64,000 nucleotides of DNA from Portulaca oleracea (taxonomy: Eukaryota > Streptophyta > Magnoliopsida > Caryophyllales > Portulacaceae): the NCBI GenBank assembly GCA_029582165.1, contig CM055888.1, positions 15,243,501 through 15,307,500 of the forward strand, in the 5' to 3' direction. The first letter of the stretch is position 1, and each line of letters opens with the position of its first letter. This document shows, in pieces, positions 21,144 to 31,689 of the stretch. A model generated the notes under the pieces. The model worked only from the letters and a program-made list of their open reading frames with translations. It had not been told where the DNA came from and made no database searches. A program made the position numbers and the translations under genes.

Positions 21144-22821
21144 GATGGAGTGGCTGATGCTCCATAGATGGTTTTATTATTCTGAGATTTCATTGTTTAG
21201 GTACAATTAGTACCCAACTAGGTAATATCCTTCCTTTCCTTTTTTTTAATATGGTTAGTGAGTAGTTTATTTTATTTTTCTTTATTTTTCTTGGTGTGTT
21301 TCTTGATTTTCTTTGGTGTGCTTGATTACTTCTATTTCAATGAGGACACTGTTGGCCTTTTTGTGTGAGAGTGGGGCGGCATGCATGCTGGCTGGTGTTT
21401 TTCCTTTTCTTTTGTGTGCTTTTTCTTTTGTGTGATGTCGCCTTATTCACAATGAGGACATTGTAGAGTTTTTGTGTGGGAGTGGAGTGGCATAAGTGCC
21501 TTACCAATTTTTGGAAGAGAAACAACTTTACTTATTAATGAAATTAGGTGAAATTTTTAAAATTTTTATCGGCTAAGGGTAGTTTGTATGTATGGTTGTG
21601 TCGTTGATTGCTAGAATAATGCAATTGCTTAGTTAGGAATAGTTAGTGAATGCTTGATAGGCTTTAGGCTTGATTGTTGCTTTACCTAAACATAATAACC
21701 TCACCTGTATTTGCAACCATGTGGTATCCTTAGAAATTCACTTCTTGGTTGGTTAATGTGATGGTTTTGGTTTAGGAGGAAAGTTTTAGCTTCTTGAATA
21801 TCCATGCTCTGAATAGAGAGAAAAAAAAACTAAAAATTGGAAAATAAATAAAAGTTAGTACACCTACACGAGTTGGTATGAGTGATACTGCGCTCTTACC
21901 CCTTAAGCACTTCGTTTGTGTATGGAGTAGCCCTTGTTGGAAGGGTAGACCCCTTTTTGGGCCGTGCAACTCCCGAAAACACTAACACAATAATAAAGAA
22001 ATATGAAAATGTTGGTTCACCTACATAGATCGGTGTGAGTGGTGCGGCGCTCACGCACCTTAAGCACCTTGTTTGTGAATGGAAAAGATCTATGTTGGAA
22101 GAGTAGACCCCTTTCAGGGCCGTTCAATTCTCGAAAAAACCCAACACCAAAAAAAGGGTAATTGCAATAAGTGCGGAACTAATCTCTATGTAACCTGCGA
22201 CCCTCACCAAGCCAAGGGCGACACAAAATAGGGAGAGGAACTGCCTTTAATTCCTAAAATAAATCGAGCATGGGTGTTTGAGTAGTTAATCCTAACCAAC
22301 TGAACCTTAACTTAAACAAAAACGAGCCAAGAAGCACTGCACTTGAGCACAAGGAACCCATCAAGTTGATGCATGAGCGAGGTGAAAAATGTGAAGTCTA
22401 GTAACAGTTTTGCAAGTTGCCTTGATAGTGCTTATTAACTGTTCTGAGTTGAGTGAATGCATTGTTTGAGTAGTCAGCTTCGCGACCGTGTGTTTGAACC
22501 TCCTTTATGCTAATCCTCTTGTCTCAATTTAGCCTCTTTTATTTCATAAAGTGTTTCTCCTCCGTTCTTTTCTTTAGTTTTGAGTCTTCTTTCTTTTCTT
22601 TTCTTTTCTTTTTGTTTTCTTTTTCTTTGGCTTTTGTGGGTATAGTTTCTATAAATCCTCACGAGACCTTCCTCGCCCACTCGGGCTGCCAAAGGGTTTA
22701 AAGGGCTTGTTGCATATGCTAAATGCAACCGTGATTCCTATGAAAGTGAGTTAGGGTAGTTAGTTTCTTTTTCTTTTTGTTTTAGTTTGCTCGGGGCGAG
22801 CAAACCCTTGTGTGGGAGTGT
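21144..22821 (+). other. 3' UTR with duplicated PPT-like blocks and a 157-bp tandem duplication
   Basis: CAATGAGGACA-TTG followed by GTGTG-GAGTGG-GGCAT occurs at 21339-21385 and again at 21450-21494 (112 bp apart). A second duplication has copies starting at 21854 and 22011 (TTCACCTACA, CTTAAGCACCTTGTTTGTG, AGGGTAGACCCCTTT). The likely real PPT is TTGTGTGGGAGTG at 22808-22820. Confidence 0.6.
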
Positions 22822-24062
22822 TGTTCGGTCTCGTTTCGAGCCGAATTTATATCATTTTATAAAGTGTTTTGCTTGTTTTATCCCCTTAATTATATATTAG
22901 TTATAATGATTTTATGTTTTTCTAGGACAATCGAGAGTTAGAAGAAAATTCGAGCCAAAACGCCTTAAAATGCTCAAAGCAGGCAGTGTAGCGCCCGCGA
23001 CAGCTGGGCAGAACTAGGTCACGCCCGCGACCTGGGCGTCGCGCCTATGACAGACAGCAAGAAAAGATGCACTGGAACACAGCAAAGGGTCGCGCCCGCT
23101 ACAGAAGCATCGCACTCGCGACGTGCCGGCCAGAAGAGGGTCGCACCCGAGACACGTCCTGTTCACGCCCGCGAAGACGGTGAAGAAAAATTTTCGAGAA
23201 ATTGTCGCGCCCGCGACGGAATTTGTAGCACCCACGACTATCTGAAGCGAGAACTGACGAAAACTGGGCAGAAGAGGGTCGCGCCCGCGACCCTATGTGT
23301 CCCACTCGCGACGACGGCTGGGATCCGGAAATAAAGCGCGCGGCGGCTATGCTAGGGTTTGGAGAGTAATTTATTATTTCCCTTCTTATTTTCTTTCATT
23401 ATATAAACACTATTACACTATCATTAGAAAGTAAAAAAATTTTGTTAGTTTTATCATTAGTTTTTACTTAGGTTTTAGAATTAGTCTCCTAGGTTTAATT
23501 TCAGATGAAGCTTTCTTAATGTTTTCTTTAGTTTTCGATTGTAATTCAATTCTTCCAAGATCAATGAAATTCTTTTCTTCAAGTTCTTTTTTTCTTTCAA
23601 TTCTTGTCTTTCAATTTCATTAGTATTAGTTCCACAAAAATCCAATTTTTAGTGAAGAGGAGGATTAAGGTTCCTCGAATTCTCCCTTCAGGTGAGGATT
23701 CGAGCAGTCTTAGTAATCCAAATCACGCTTTTTCTTGTTTGTTCGAGGGAAGATTCGTCATTAAAGATTCAAGATTTCAAGATTCAAGATTAGCATAATG
23801 CATTCTAGGTATAATTTCGTTTCCTTAATTTCAGTATTAAATTAAGTTTTAACATTCTTCGCTCTTGAGTGTTTTTAATGGCTTTCTTGATTATGTTCTT
23901 GCTTTCTAGTTCAGTTTCTTTAGTTAGGTTTTGATTTCTTGTTCTTGTTTTCAATTCATAATTAGTTTAGTTTAATTATTTACTGCTTCCTGCAATTTGA
24001 AACCCTTACCAAACCAATTTCCTGAAAACCTAACACACCATCCCTGAGGTACGACAACCCTA
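22822..24062 (+). repeat. LTR of the Athila-like element, right end uncertain
   Basis: It starts TGTTCGGTCTCG after the PPT. A TATA-like TTATATAAACAC lies near 23398. R/U5 shows CATCCCTGAGGTACGACAACCC near 24030-24055. The terminal CA cannot be placed; the sequence then becomes the leader of a minus-strand Copia-type element. Confidence 0.65.
22988..23322 (+). repeat. U3 palindrome cluster, word GTCGCGCCCGCGAC
   Basis: About ten copies, for example 22988-23001, 23017-23030, 23038-23051, 23089-23102, 23205-23218 and 23278-23291. Some are perfect 6-bp-arm palindromes; others differ at one or two bases (GTCACGCCCGCGAC, GTCGCACCCGAGAC). Confidence 0.85.
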
Positions 24063-25417
24063 CTTTTTACCCCAAAATCTAAAACCGAACACGAACCTAT
24101 GGATATGGCAACCATTGCCACCACGAAAGCTTTCTTCATATCATATGGAAAACCCATATGTGATCACAAAGGAGACAAGCAACACAAACATCCAAAACCA
24201 ATATCCAATCAATCAAAGCCAAGGTTCAACCATAACAAGATCATTATATTTAATAATTAAGGTTAGCCAACATATCATGCCAAATTAACAAATAATCTAG
24301 CATGCATACATCCTAATAGATCATATCTATCATGATTATAGCATAAAAGGCATAAACAAGTAATCTAGCAAGGCTATCTAAACATGATTCAACAATTGAA
24401 ACATATAAGAGAGATAGGTAAAACATAAGCATGCTATTGTGGCTCTAATACAACTGATGGGTTAGGATGTTCTAGACCTATCTAGGCCAAGAGAAGAGTT
24501 GGGCCCGATCTAATCGGGACCACCCCGATTAGGGGCGGAAAAGAATCCTAACTATTAGGATTCCCACCTAATCTAAACTAAACTAACCCAAAACAATAAA
24601 TAACAGAATTGAAAAGGCAGGGGCTTAGTATTACCTCAGGTTTCTCAAATAGAAACGCCTCGGTCGGCCTTGTACTCTTGAACGCGCCGGTTCCAAAGGG
24701 ACTTCGAGTAGAAGATTCCAAAATAGAAAACCTCCACAAAAGGTCCACGCAGCACCTTTTGGTATGGCTACTAGACGGATTCAACCCCGGTCAAACCGAG
24801 ATCAAAAGAGTATGTTTGACCGTATCTAATACAGTCTATCCTTCCTTACTTAGGGCGATTTCCAGAAATCACCCCGAGACTCCTAAAACCAAGAGCTTCC
24901 AAATGAAAGCTTTTCTTGGTATCCCATAAATCTCAAATATAGAGACTAGCATTTATAAATAGCAACTTGGGATGGATGGACAAATTTTTTATCCAAAAGG
25001 GGCCCCTTCATATAGGGGATAGGGAGGGGTTTCATTTCCGATGTGGCACGCACATGCTGGGCATCGCCACAGACCGTGGTAGCCCACTACGGGCCATGGT
25101 GAGGTGCAGATCCAAATTTGTAACCCAGGAAGGCACCACAGACCGTGGTGGCCCTTGCCACCCTCCGTGGTGTTCCCTTTTTGCCCCCTAGGGGTTTTTG
25201 GCCTCCATGATTCAATACCTTATTAATCCGGCTCTCTTTCTAACATACTCTTGCCTTAGGGGTACTGGCTTGTGTGATCCTGTGAAACGAACTAGTACGG
25301 TTGTGATTGAACTGTTCAATCACTGGTTAAGAGACCTTCTAGCAAAGACATCAACCACCGTGCCACGTTGGCTTGGATACTCTGTTGAATTTGAACATTG
25401 TCGGGAGACTCCCAACA
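24063..25417 (-). mobile_element. 5' end of a Copia-type element, minus strand (LTR 25417-24455 plus leader)
   Basis: On the minus strand the LTR starts TGTTGGGAGTCTCCCGAC and ends TAACCCATCA. A degraded initiator-tRNA-Met primer site follows (24453-24441: TTGTATTAGAGCC for TGGTATCAGAGCC). A TATA-like CTATTTATAAATGC lies near 24952. About 390 bp of leader remain before the element meets the gypsy LTR. No gag was identified. Confidence 0.7.
25066..25172 (-). repeat. U3 palindrome cluster, word CACCACAGACCGTGGTG
   Basis: Copies at 25066-25080, 25132-25153 and 25157-25172 plus a weaker one at 25083-25100 (CCACTACGGGCCATGGTG). They lie 245-350 bp from the LTR start and upstream of the TATA box. 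Confidence 0.8.
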
Positions 25418-26198
25418 CATAGTAAGAGTTTATTTTATGCTTTGAATGATTCATAACATGGTATTGTTATTTTAATATACCTATCATGCTCATTCACAAG
25501 TGTCACATAGAATCGCATGTTTAGGGTAATAAAATGAGCTCTCAAAGAATTTGAACATATGATTGCTCACTCTAACGAACACCACTTGGATTCTGGTAGT
25601 CTCGCTAAAGCGAGTCATCCCATAGATCGTTAACAAGTCGGGTGGGAGTTAGCTTTGTTCATAATGGCAAGCAAAAGGGTTTTGAGTCATGAGTAACGGA
25701 AAAAGGTTTTGTATACGATACACTCCTCTTGCCAAGAGTCGTTTGGAGCAATTGATCATGAGATGATCTTGCAAAGGTGATTGAGCGCAAGTTTTTCTAG
25801 GCCAAAGTCCGTTTAAGTTCATGAGCCTTGTGGGTTATGGTTTCGTTAAAACACTAATGAGAGTTATATGTGTTTTAATTTCAATTTAAATGGTTTAAAA
25901 TTAGTCTAATAATGAATAAAATCTAAAATGAACCGTTTTCCATGTGTGGAATCCAACATGTCCAACTTCTCTTACATCGTCTACCTCAAATATTATAGCT
26001 CACCACCAGTAATCTGTAGAGGACCGCATTGGGGGTTGGGGGAGGGGGGGGTGGGAGGGGATGTCAAATTACTCGTGATAAACATGACTCATCAACCCCA
26101 CTATTCTCACTTAATGAAAATTTTTTGCTTCGGGTGGGAAGGTTGGATGATGAAAGTGATTGGCACTTGGCCACCATCTCTTTGGTGAAAAAGTCAAT
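25418..26198. other. Unassigned spacer
   Basis: No gene-like frame. It may include more retroelement debris. CTCGCT-AA-AGCGAG at 25601-25614 is a lone perfect palindrome. A G-rich run (26031-26063) has at least four runs of three or more G. Confidence 0.4.
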
Positions 26199-26611
26199 AG
26201 ATATATAAGAGAAATACTAGGTTCTAAAATCCTCAACTTTAAGGGGTGTTTATCATAATATCTCAAATTTCACATTCGATACATAGCGGCCTGACCTCGG
26301 AGGGGGGGGGGTGATATTATCTGTAGCGCACCACTGAGTTAACATCAATTAAACTCGCTTGTTCTGTGATGTGACAGTTATTTTAGGGTGATGTAAAATG
26401 GAAGTGTATCTAACCCAAAAAAATAACTAACACATCAAAGAATAATCTGAGTTTAATTGATGTTAGCTAAGTGATGGACTGCTGACAAATAACACCCCAA
26501 AGATTTGGCCGCTATTAGTCAAATATAAAATTTGGTATATTATGATGAAATAATTTCCGTAATTTTGAAATTTCAGAAACTAATATTCCTATAAAAATAA
26601 TATATAAATAT
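26199..26611. mobile_element. Foldback MITE with arms of about 190 bp
   Basis: The left half and the reverse complement of the right half align along their length: AGAAATACTAG/AGGAATATTAG, CATCATAATAT, TAGCGGCC, AACATCAATTAAACTC, GTGATGTG. The arms have diverged and the loop is short (near 26400). No ORF. The class cannot be assigned from the ends. Confidence 0.75.
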
Positions 26612-27815
26612 ACTATAGATCATGCCATCATAGTATATATATTTTTTCTTAGTTGCATGATATACACGGCCTTTAAATTAAATAACATCTAAGATTAAAA
26701 GAAATACTACTTATTAGAAAGAAACAATTGCCTTGAAAAATAAAGAGAATGAGAGATAATACAATGTTGTTCTGCTTTTAGGAAAAATTAAACAATTGCC
26801 TTGAAAAATAACGTGAGGTGAAACCTTACTCATTTGTTAGCTATATCAAAGGATTTTAATATTTTTAGGAAAGGTAGATATGTTCTGCTTTAATTTGGGA
26901 TTACTTGGGTGTATATCTTAATCGGGTCACTTTTCATGTCACAATTCAGATTATTTTCGAGTTCAAATTTCTTTGTATTTGGATCGAAATCAGATCATCC
27001 ATTCGGACGTTGTTTGGGGTTCGGTTTTTCCGTCTCAGATTTTAGGACTCGTTGTAATTTTGCCAAGTCTAACTTTAATGGCCACATATATTGCAACAAA
27101 TTGCTCCACTCGAACGAACAAATCTCATGCAACGTATTTAGTGTAATGAGTTAGCAAATTTTCAACAAACAGGTGCAAATGAGCACCAACAAGAGTTAGC
27201 TAGGTTTAACCATTTCAATTCGCATGTGCGTATATTTTCTTTTCTTCGTGAGGATCTTATTGGTGAATGTCAGGAGTGATGTCTTACACATGAGTTAAAG
27301 TCAAGGATTTTGTCGGTGGTCATATATTTCATCCATCTCTTTCTTGGTATTTACAGTGATTGTCAATAACTATCATAGGCAAAACAAGTTTTATTCGTAC
27401 AGGTGTTAAGTTTTATTTTGACTATTAATTTTTTTATTTATCATAAAATTATAAAATATATTTTAAAAATTTTATTTTGTTTACAAACTTTAAAATAATA
27501 TTTTGCAAAATATGCTTTTACTAGGCTAAAACTTATAGTTAAGATATTAAATTTTATAAAAATTTAAGTAAAAAATATATTTTATAATATTGTACTGAAT
27601 AAGAAAAATTTTGAAATAAAAGTTGACAACTTGATAGGTGAAATTAATTTATTTTTATGTGGTGATTGTCATGGTTGACAGTCATTATTTACGGTTGGGG
27701 TTTTAGCAAAATACTAATAGACAAGGAATTTATTTTATGAACTCTTTTCTTTCCACACGTTAGTCAAACTTTGAAAATTTTGATCATTACTTTTTCAAAA
27801 TTATATAAAATTTTA
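26612..27815. other. AT-rich spacer
   Basis: No gene, RNA or clear repeat seen in 1.2 kb. CAATTGCCTTGAAAAATAA occurs twice (26727 and 26789). Confidence 0.4.
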
Positions 27816-28131
27816 GGCCATGTTCTTTAAAGTGATTTGGTTGAGTTAGGATTGATAAGGTAAAGAGAGGAAAGGAAAGGAAATGTTAGGATTTGTTAGA
27901 GTTAGTTGTGGGGTGGAAATATTTTATTAATAAAATTTGAATGTTTTTGGGAAATAAATGTAAAGTGTTGGAAAAAGTGGAATGGTTTAATTATTAAAAC
28001 AATATTATTTCAATTATTTTTTTATTAAAATTTGAGTTTGGTTTGAGCATTTTTTTAGGGAGTTGGATAAAATAAGGCAAGGTAAGGTTGAGTTAAGTTA
28101 AATCTAATTTACTAGTCTAAAGAATAGGGTC
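27816..28131. mobile_element. hAT-like MITE, family 1, complete copy
   Basis: The ends are imperfect inverted repeats (GGCCATGTTCTTTA and, reversed, GACCCTATTCTTTA). The interior (GGTAAAGAGAGGAAAGG, TGGAAAAAGTGGAATGG) is shared with 30362-31461 and, reversed, with 57745-57833. TA at 28003-28004 corresponds to the Stowaway site used in the second copy. Confidence 0.7.
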
Positions 28132-28454
28132 AGTATACGAAACTATGATCATCTCTTGAATCTTTATTAATTAATTTAAGGTTTGGAAATTAGTTTTTAA
28201 ACAATGTACCTTCAACTTAAATACTTAATAGACATTAATTTTTCATGTATTTCAAACATATTCAGGAATATATCTAATATGTTTGCCCTCATTAATTATA
28301 ACCCTTAAGCCAAAATTTTATGCACTTATGATGCTAACAAAAGGGTACACAAAATACATTTATAGTTGTTATTCTTCGTTGAAAAGCAACGTTATAGAAG
28401 AAGCTTAAGACAAAGAGAAGGAACAAAATTAGATAAAACAAACATGTACAAAAA
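28132..28454. other. AT-rich spacer
   Basis: No gene or clear repeat seen. Confidence 0.4.
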
Positions 28455-29190
28455 AAATAGATGAACTAAGGTTGTGTTTGGTTGGAAGGAAATGATTTCG
28501 GAGGAAATCGATTTTCATATTAAATTTTTTTTTGTTTTTGGTCGGAGACAAATCATTTTTCGGAAAATGACCATGCATGTCGACATAAGTAGCAATATAT
28601 GTTACACATGAAAATATTTGGAGCTCAAAATTCATATTTGAGCTTTTCTTAATCATTTCTATATATAGTATTGTAAAGTTTCGTGACAAACTGAAAAAAT
28701 TGAATTTTACTCTTAAGTTTCAGTCATATTTAACTGCAAAAAAATGTCGACAAAAGTAGCAATATATGTTACAAATGAAAATATTTAAAGCTCCAAAATT
28801 TGTATTTGAGTTTTTCTTAGTCCATACTATCAAATCATAAAGTTTCGATACAAACAGTTCAGTTTGAATTTTTTAAGGTCTCAGTTAGTTTTAGCGGCAA
28901 AAAGTTCTGGTTTATGTCGGGATAAATGTTATCAGATAAAAACGTTTTGAGCTAAAAATTTGTATTTGAGCTTTTTTAATCAATTCTATAGTATTACAAA
29001 ATTTCGACCAAAACCGTTAATGTTGGATTTCACCCTCAAATTCCAATTATATTTAGTAGTGAAAATCGATTAAATAATCAAGGTGAAAAATATTTTTTCT
29101 AAGTTGAACAAAAGAAGTCAATTTACTTCCTCTAGGGAGAAATGATTTACAAAACTTTTTTTTTTGTACCAAATACACTCTAAATATTGC
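28455..29190. mobile_element. Non-autonomous TIR element with three internal 165-bp repeats
   Basis: Ends: GGTTGTGTTTGGTTGG on the left and, reversed, AGAGTGTATTTGGTAC on the right. The interior is three diverged tandem copies starting near 28578, 28745 and 28908 (AGTAGCAATATATGTTAC, TTTGTATTTGAGCTTTT, ACAAAGTTTCGA). No coding potential. Confidence 0.6.
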
Positions 29191-29342
29191 AACCATAAAC
29201 ACATAAAAGAATAAAAATAAATTAAAACCCACAAAAAATTACAGTAGATTGGAAATTCAGTGTCTTGCGGTGACTTTATTTTATACAATTATAATTATTT
29301 ATATAAATTGACCAATCAAAATAATATAATTTTGAAGTACAC

Positions 29343-29420
<78 letters not shown>

Positions 29421-29709
29421 GCATCCTTATTTAGGGTTTTTAGTCTCTTTTTAGAGTTTTTGTTCAGTTGGTGTGGTCTAATACGTTGGATGAATATCGA
29501 CTTTCAAGCACGGGTTGTGAGGTTCTCCATCAATGGTAAAAATGCAAAGTTATCGAAGAAATCGGAGCCGAACACGTCAGTAAGATTAGTATTAGTTATT
29601 TGAAAGTTGAATTTCATGTCTATGTTTTAGATCTACAATTGTTCAATCACGATTTTCATTGTAAGTGCCGTATGACTTGCTATTAATGAAATCGTTTTGT
29701 TTGGTTTCA
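29191..29709. other. Spacer around the AT microsatellite
   Basis: No gene seen. After the AT run, 29420-29700 has normal composition but no recognisable feature. Confidence 0.4.
29347..29418. repeat. (AT)n microsatellite
   Basis: About 36 uninterrupted AT units; a shorter AT run lies at 29942-29956. Confidence 0.95.
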
Positions 29710-29927
29710 AAAAAAAAATATGAGAAGGACATTTTGGTGAAGGTGAGAAGGGATGGCAGAGATGGACATCGTATAATGCAGAGATAGACATGAAGTTTGT
29801 ATGGATAGTTGATGTCTCCTTGATGTTCACCATGCAAATTTGATGTCCATCTCTGCGATATACGATGTCCATCTCTGCGATATTTGATGTTCATCCCTTT
29901 TCACCTTATCATCAAAATACCCTTCTC
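29710..29927. mobile_element. Foldback MITE (about 218 bp)
   Basis: The left arm begins ATATGAGAAGGACATTTTGG; the reversed right arm begins ATATGAGAAGGGTATTTTGA. Both continue with AGAAGGGATG or AAAAGGGATG and GCAGAGATGGACATCGTAT. The right arm holds an extra copy of the GCAGAGATGGACATC unit. Apparent frames on both strands are side effects of the hairpin. Confidence 0.75.
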
Positions 29928-30361
29928 ATATTATCTGTTCCATATATATATATATGATTATATAATTTTACATTTATCAATGAAAATCATATATTTGACC
30001 TTAATTGTCATAAAAAAAATCATAAATGTAATCTATAGAAAGATAATTAGAAAATTATAATATTTTTATCTAAAAAATATATCAAAATAACTCATACCAT
30101 ATAATACTCAATTATATGAGTAATTTAAATGTTAAGTGTTACTAATTCTAATCATTACTCATCAACAATAAATTACTTGTCATAAATAAATGGAGAAGAG
30201 AATGTTGTTAATTAATTGCATAGCCACTATATTTTAATTAAAAAATATATTGTAATTAAATATGAGATATATATTCTACCAGAGGTTTTTGTGATTAATT
30301 TGGCCTATAATTTACAAGAAAGTCTCAATGGAACACTTATATTGGATATTAGTGAACTACA
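29928..30361. other. AT-rich spacer
   Basis: No gene or repeat seen beyond short AT runs. Confidence 0.4.
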
Positions 30362-30573
30362 GTACTGTTGTTAGGTTCAGGTTTGGTTGGTGAGGTAAGG
30401 AGAGGCAAGGAAACAATATGATAAGATTTGCTTGAGTTAAGTTAGTTGTTTGGTTGAAATATTTTCATTAATAAAATTTGAATATTTTGGGGAAAATAAA
30501 AGAAAAAGTTATAGGCGTTGGAACAAGTGGAATGGTTCAATGATTAAAATAATACTCCCTCCGTTCCTTAATA

Positions 30574-30830
30574 CTCCCTCCGTTCCATATTAACTGTCGT
30601 CTTTGGAAATTGTGCAGTCAAATTTTAAAAATTTTGACCATAAATTTCTCAATATATACAATGAGTTGCCATATAAAATTACCACCATTAGATTCGTGAC
30701 GAAAAATATTATCATAAAAGTATAATATTGTAATTGTTAATAATGTATTATATAAGAAATTATCAAACAAATAGTAACATTGGAGACCGTAAAAGTCAAA
30801 ATTATGACAATTAATATGGAACGGAGGGAG
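30574..30830. mobile_element. Stowaway MITE (inner 1, 257 bp)
   Basis: CTCCCTCCGTTCCATATTAA at the left end and its reverse complement at the right, with TA duplications (30572-30573, 30831-30832). The same family as the truncated copy at 59974-60215. Confidence 0.88.
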
Positions 30831-30943
30831 TAATTGTCACTATTAGAATTTTGGGAAGATTTTGAGATAATGGTATTGGGAATGATAATTGTATTGGAAA
30901 TTGTAAAAGTAAGATTTAAATCTCTATTTTAGTTATAGTTGTA

Positions 30944-31177
30944 CTACCTCCGTTTTGTTTTATCTGTCGCCTAGGGAATTGTTGCAAAAACTTTGACCGT
31001 TAATATCTTAATTTGTATAATGATTCATCATACAAAATTAATATCATTAGATTCGTAATAAAAAATACTATTAAAAAAATAATATTATATTTTTCTATAA
31101 AAGTTTTATATTAGAAATTATTGATTAAAAATTGGCACAAAAAACCGTAAATGACAGATAAAAAAGAACGGAGGGAG
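30944..31177. mobile_element. Stowaway MITE (inner 2, 234 bp)
   Basis: CTACCTCCGTTTTGTTTTAT on the left; reversed right end CTCCCTCCGTTCTTTTTTAT; TA duplications at 30942-30943 and 31178-31179. Confidence 0.85.
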
Positions 31178-31689
31178 TATTGAAAATTATAAAAGTAAGA
31201 GATGAATTTGAAAAATTATCATTAATGTTGCATTGAAATTGTAAAGTGACAGATATTATGGAAAACAAAAATTTGATCAAAGTGATAGATATTGAGGAAT
31301 GGAGGGAGTACTATTTCAATTGCTTTTTGATTAAAATTTTGTGTTTGGTTTGAGTGTTTTTTAGAGAGTTGTATAAGATAATTAAGGTAAGGTAAGTTAA
31401 GTTAAGGATAAGTTTAGTTAATTTAAGTTATATCTAACTTATTATGCAAAAGAACAGCACCGTACCTCCTTCTAATTTGTATATTTCATCATTCATTTTT
31501 TTTGGGCATTGCTTAACGTCGCCACCCTTTTTACTATTGTCGCCCCCCCAAAAGACGTTTTTGCCCCTCATATTATTATCTCTCCCCTCCCACTCACCTC
31601 ACTCTCCTCCCACTCTCTTCACTCTCCTCTCACTCTCCACTATCATTTTCTCTCTAAAAATTTAATTTGTTTTTGAAATTTCACCTAAA

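Larger units (their letters stand above)
20855..24062 (+). mobile_element. 3' end of another gypsy element (Athila-like), target of the Tat insertion
   Basis: It contains an open frame (20855-21143), a long 3' UTR with purine-rich PPT-like copies, a PPT at 22808-22820 and an LTR from 22822. The phrase CAATGAGGACA-TTGT followed by GTGTGGGAGTGG is typical of the region before the 3' LTR in Athila-type elements. The left part is removed by the Tat 3' LTR; the right LTR end is unclear near 24062. Confidence 0.6.
30555..31308. mobile_element. Stowaway MITE (outer), holding two more Stowaways
   Basis: Terminal repeats CTCCCTCCGTTCCTTAATA and, reversed, CTCCCTCCATTCCTCAATA, flanked by TA at 30553-30554 and 31309-31310. 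It contains complete Stowaways at 30574-30830 and 30944-31177. Confidence 0.82.
30362..31461. mobile_element. hAT-like MITE, family 1, second copy carrying Stowaways
   Basis: Both flanks of the Stowaway block match the copy at 27816-28131 (GGAATGGTT-AATGATTAAAA on the left; TATTTCAATT-TTTTGATTAAAATTT on the right). The terminal repeats are more diverged, so its outer limits are approximate. Confidence 0.65.

Noticed and set aside
22988..23322. CRISPR-like spaced repeats (also at 14607-15004 and 45878-46214)
   Set aside because: Units are degenerate palindromes at irregular spacing inside LTRs of a plant genome; no constant spacer length and no cas genes.
23972..24157. Minus-strand frame beginning like a signal peptide (MKKAFVVAMVAISIGS)
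   Set aside because: It spans the junction between a gypsy LTR and a Copia-type leader; short, composite and without downstream support.
26031..26063. G-quadruplex regulatory site (also 26302-26313)
   Set aside because: G-runs are real, but nothing nearby is a gene that they could regulate.
29633..29894. Two overlapping minus-strand frames
   Set aside because: They arise from the arms of the foldback MITE and repeat the same peptide words.
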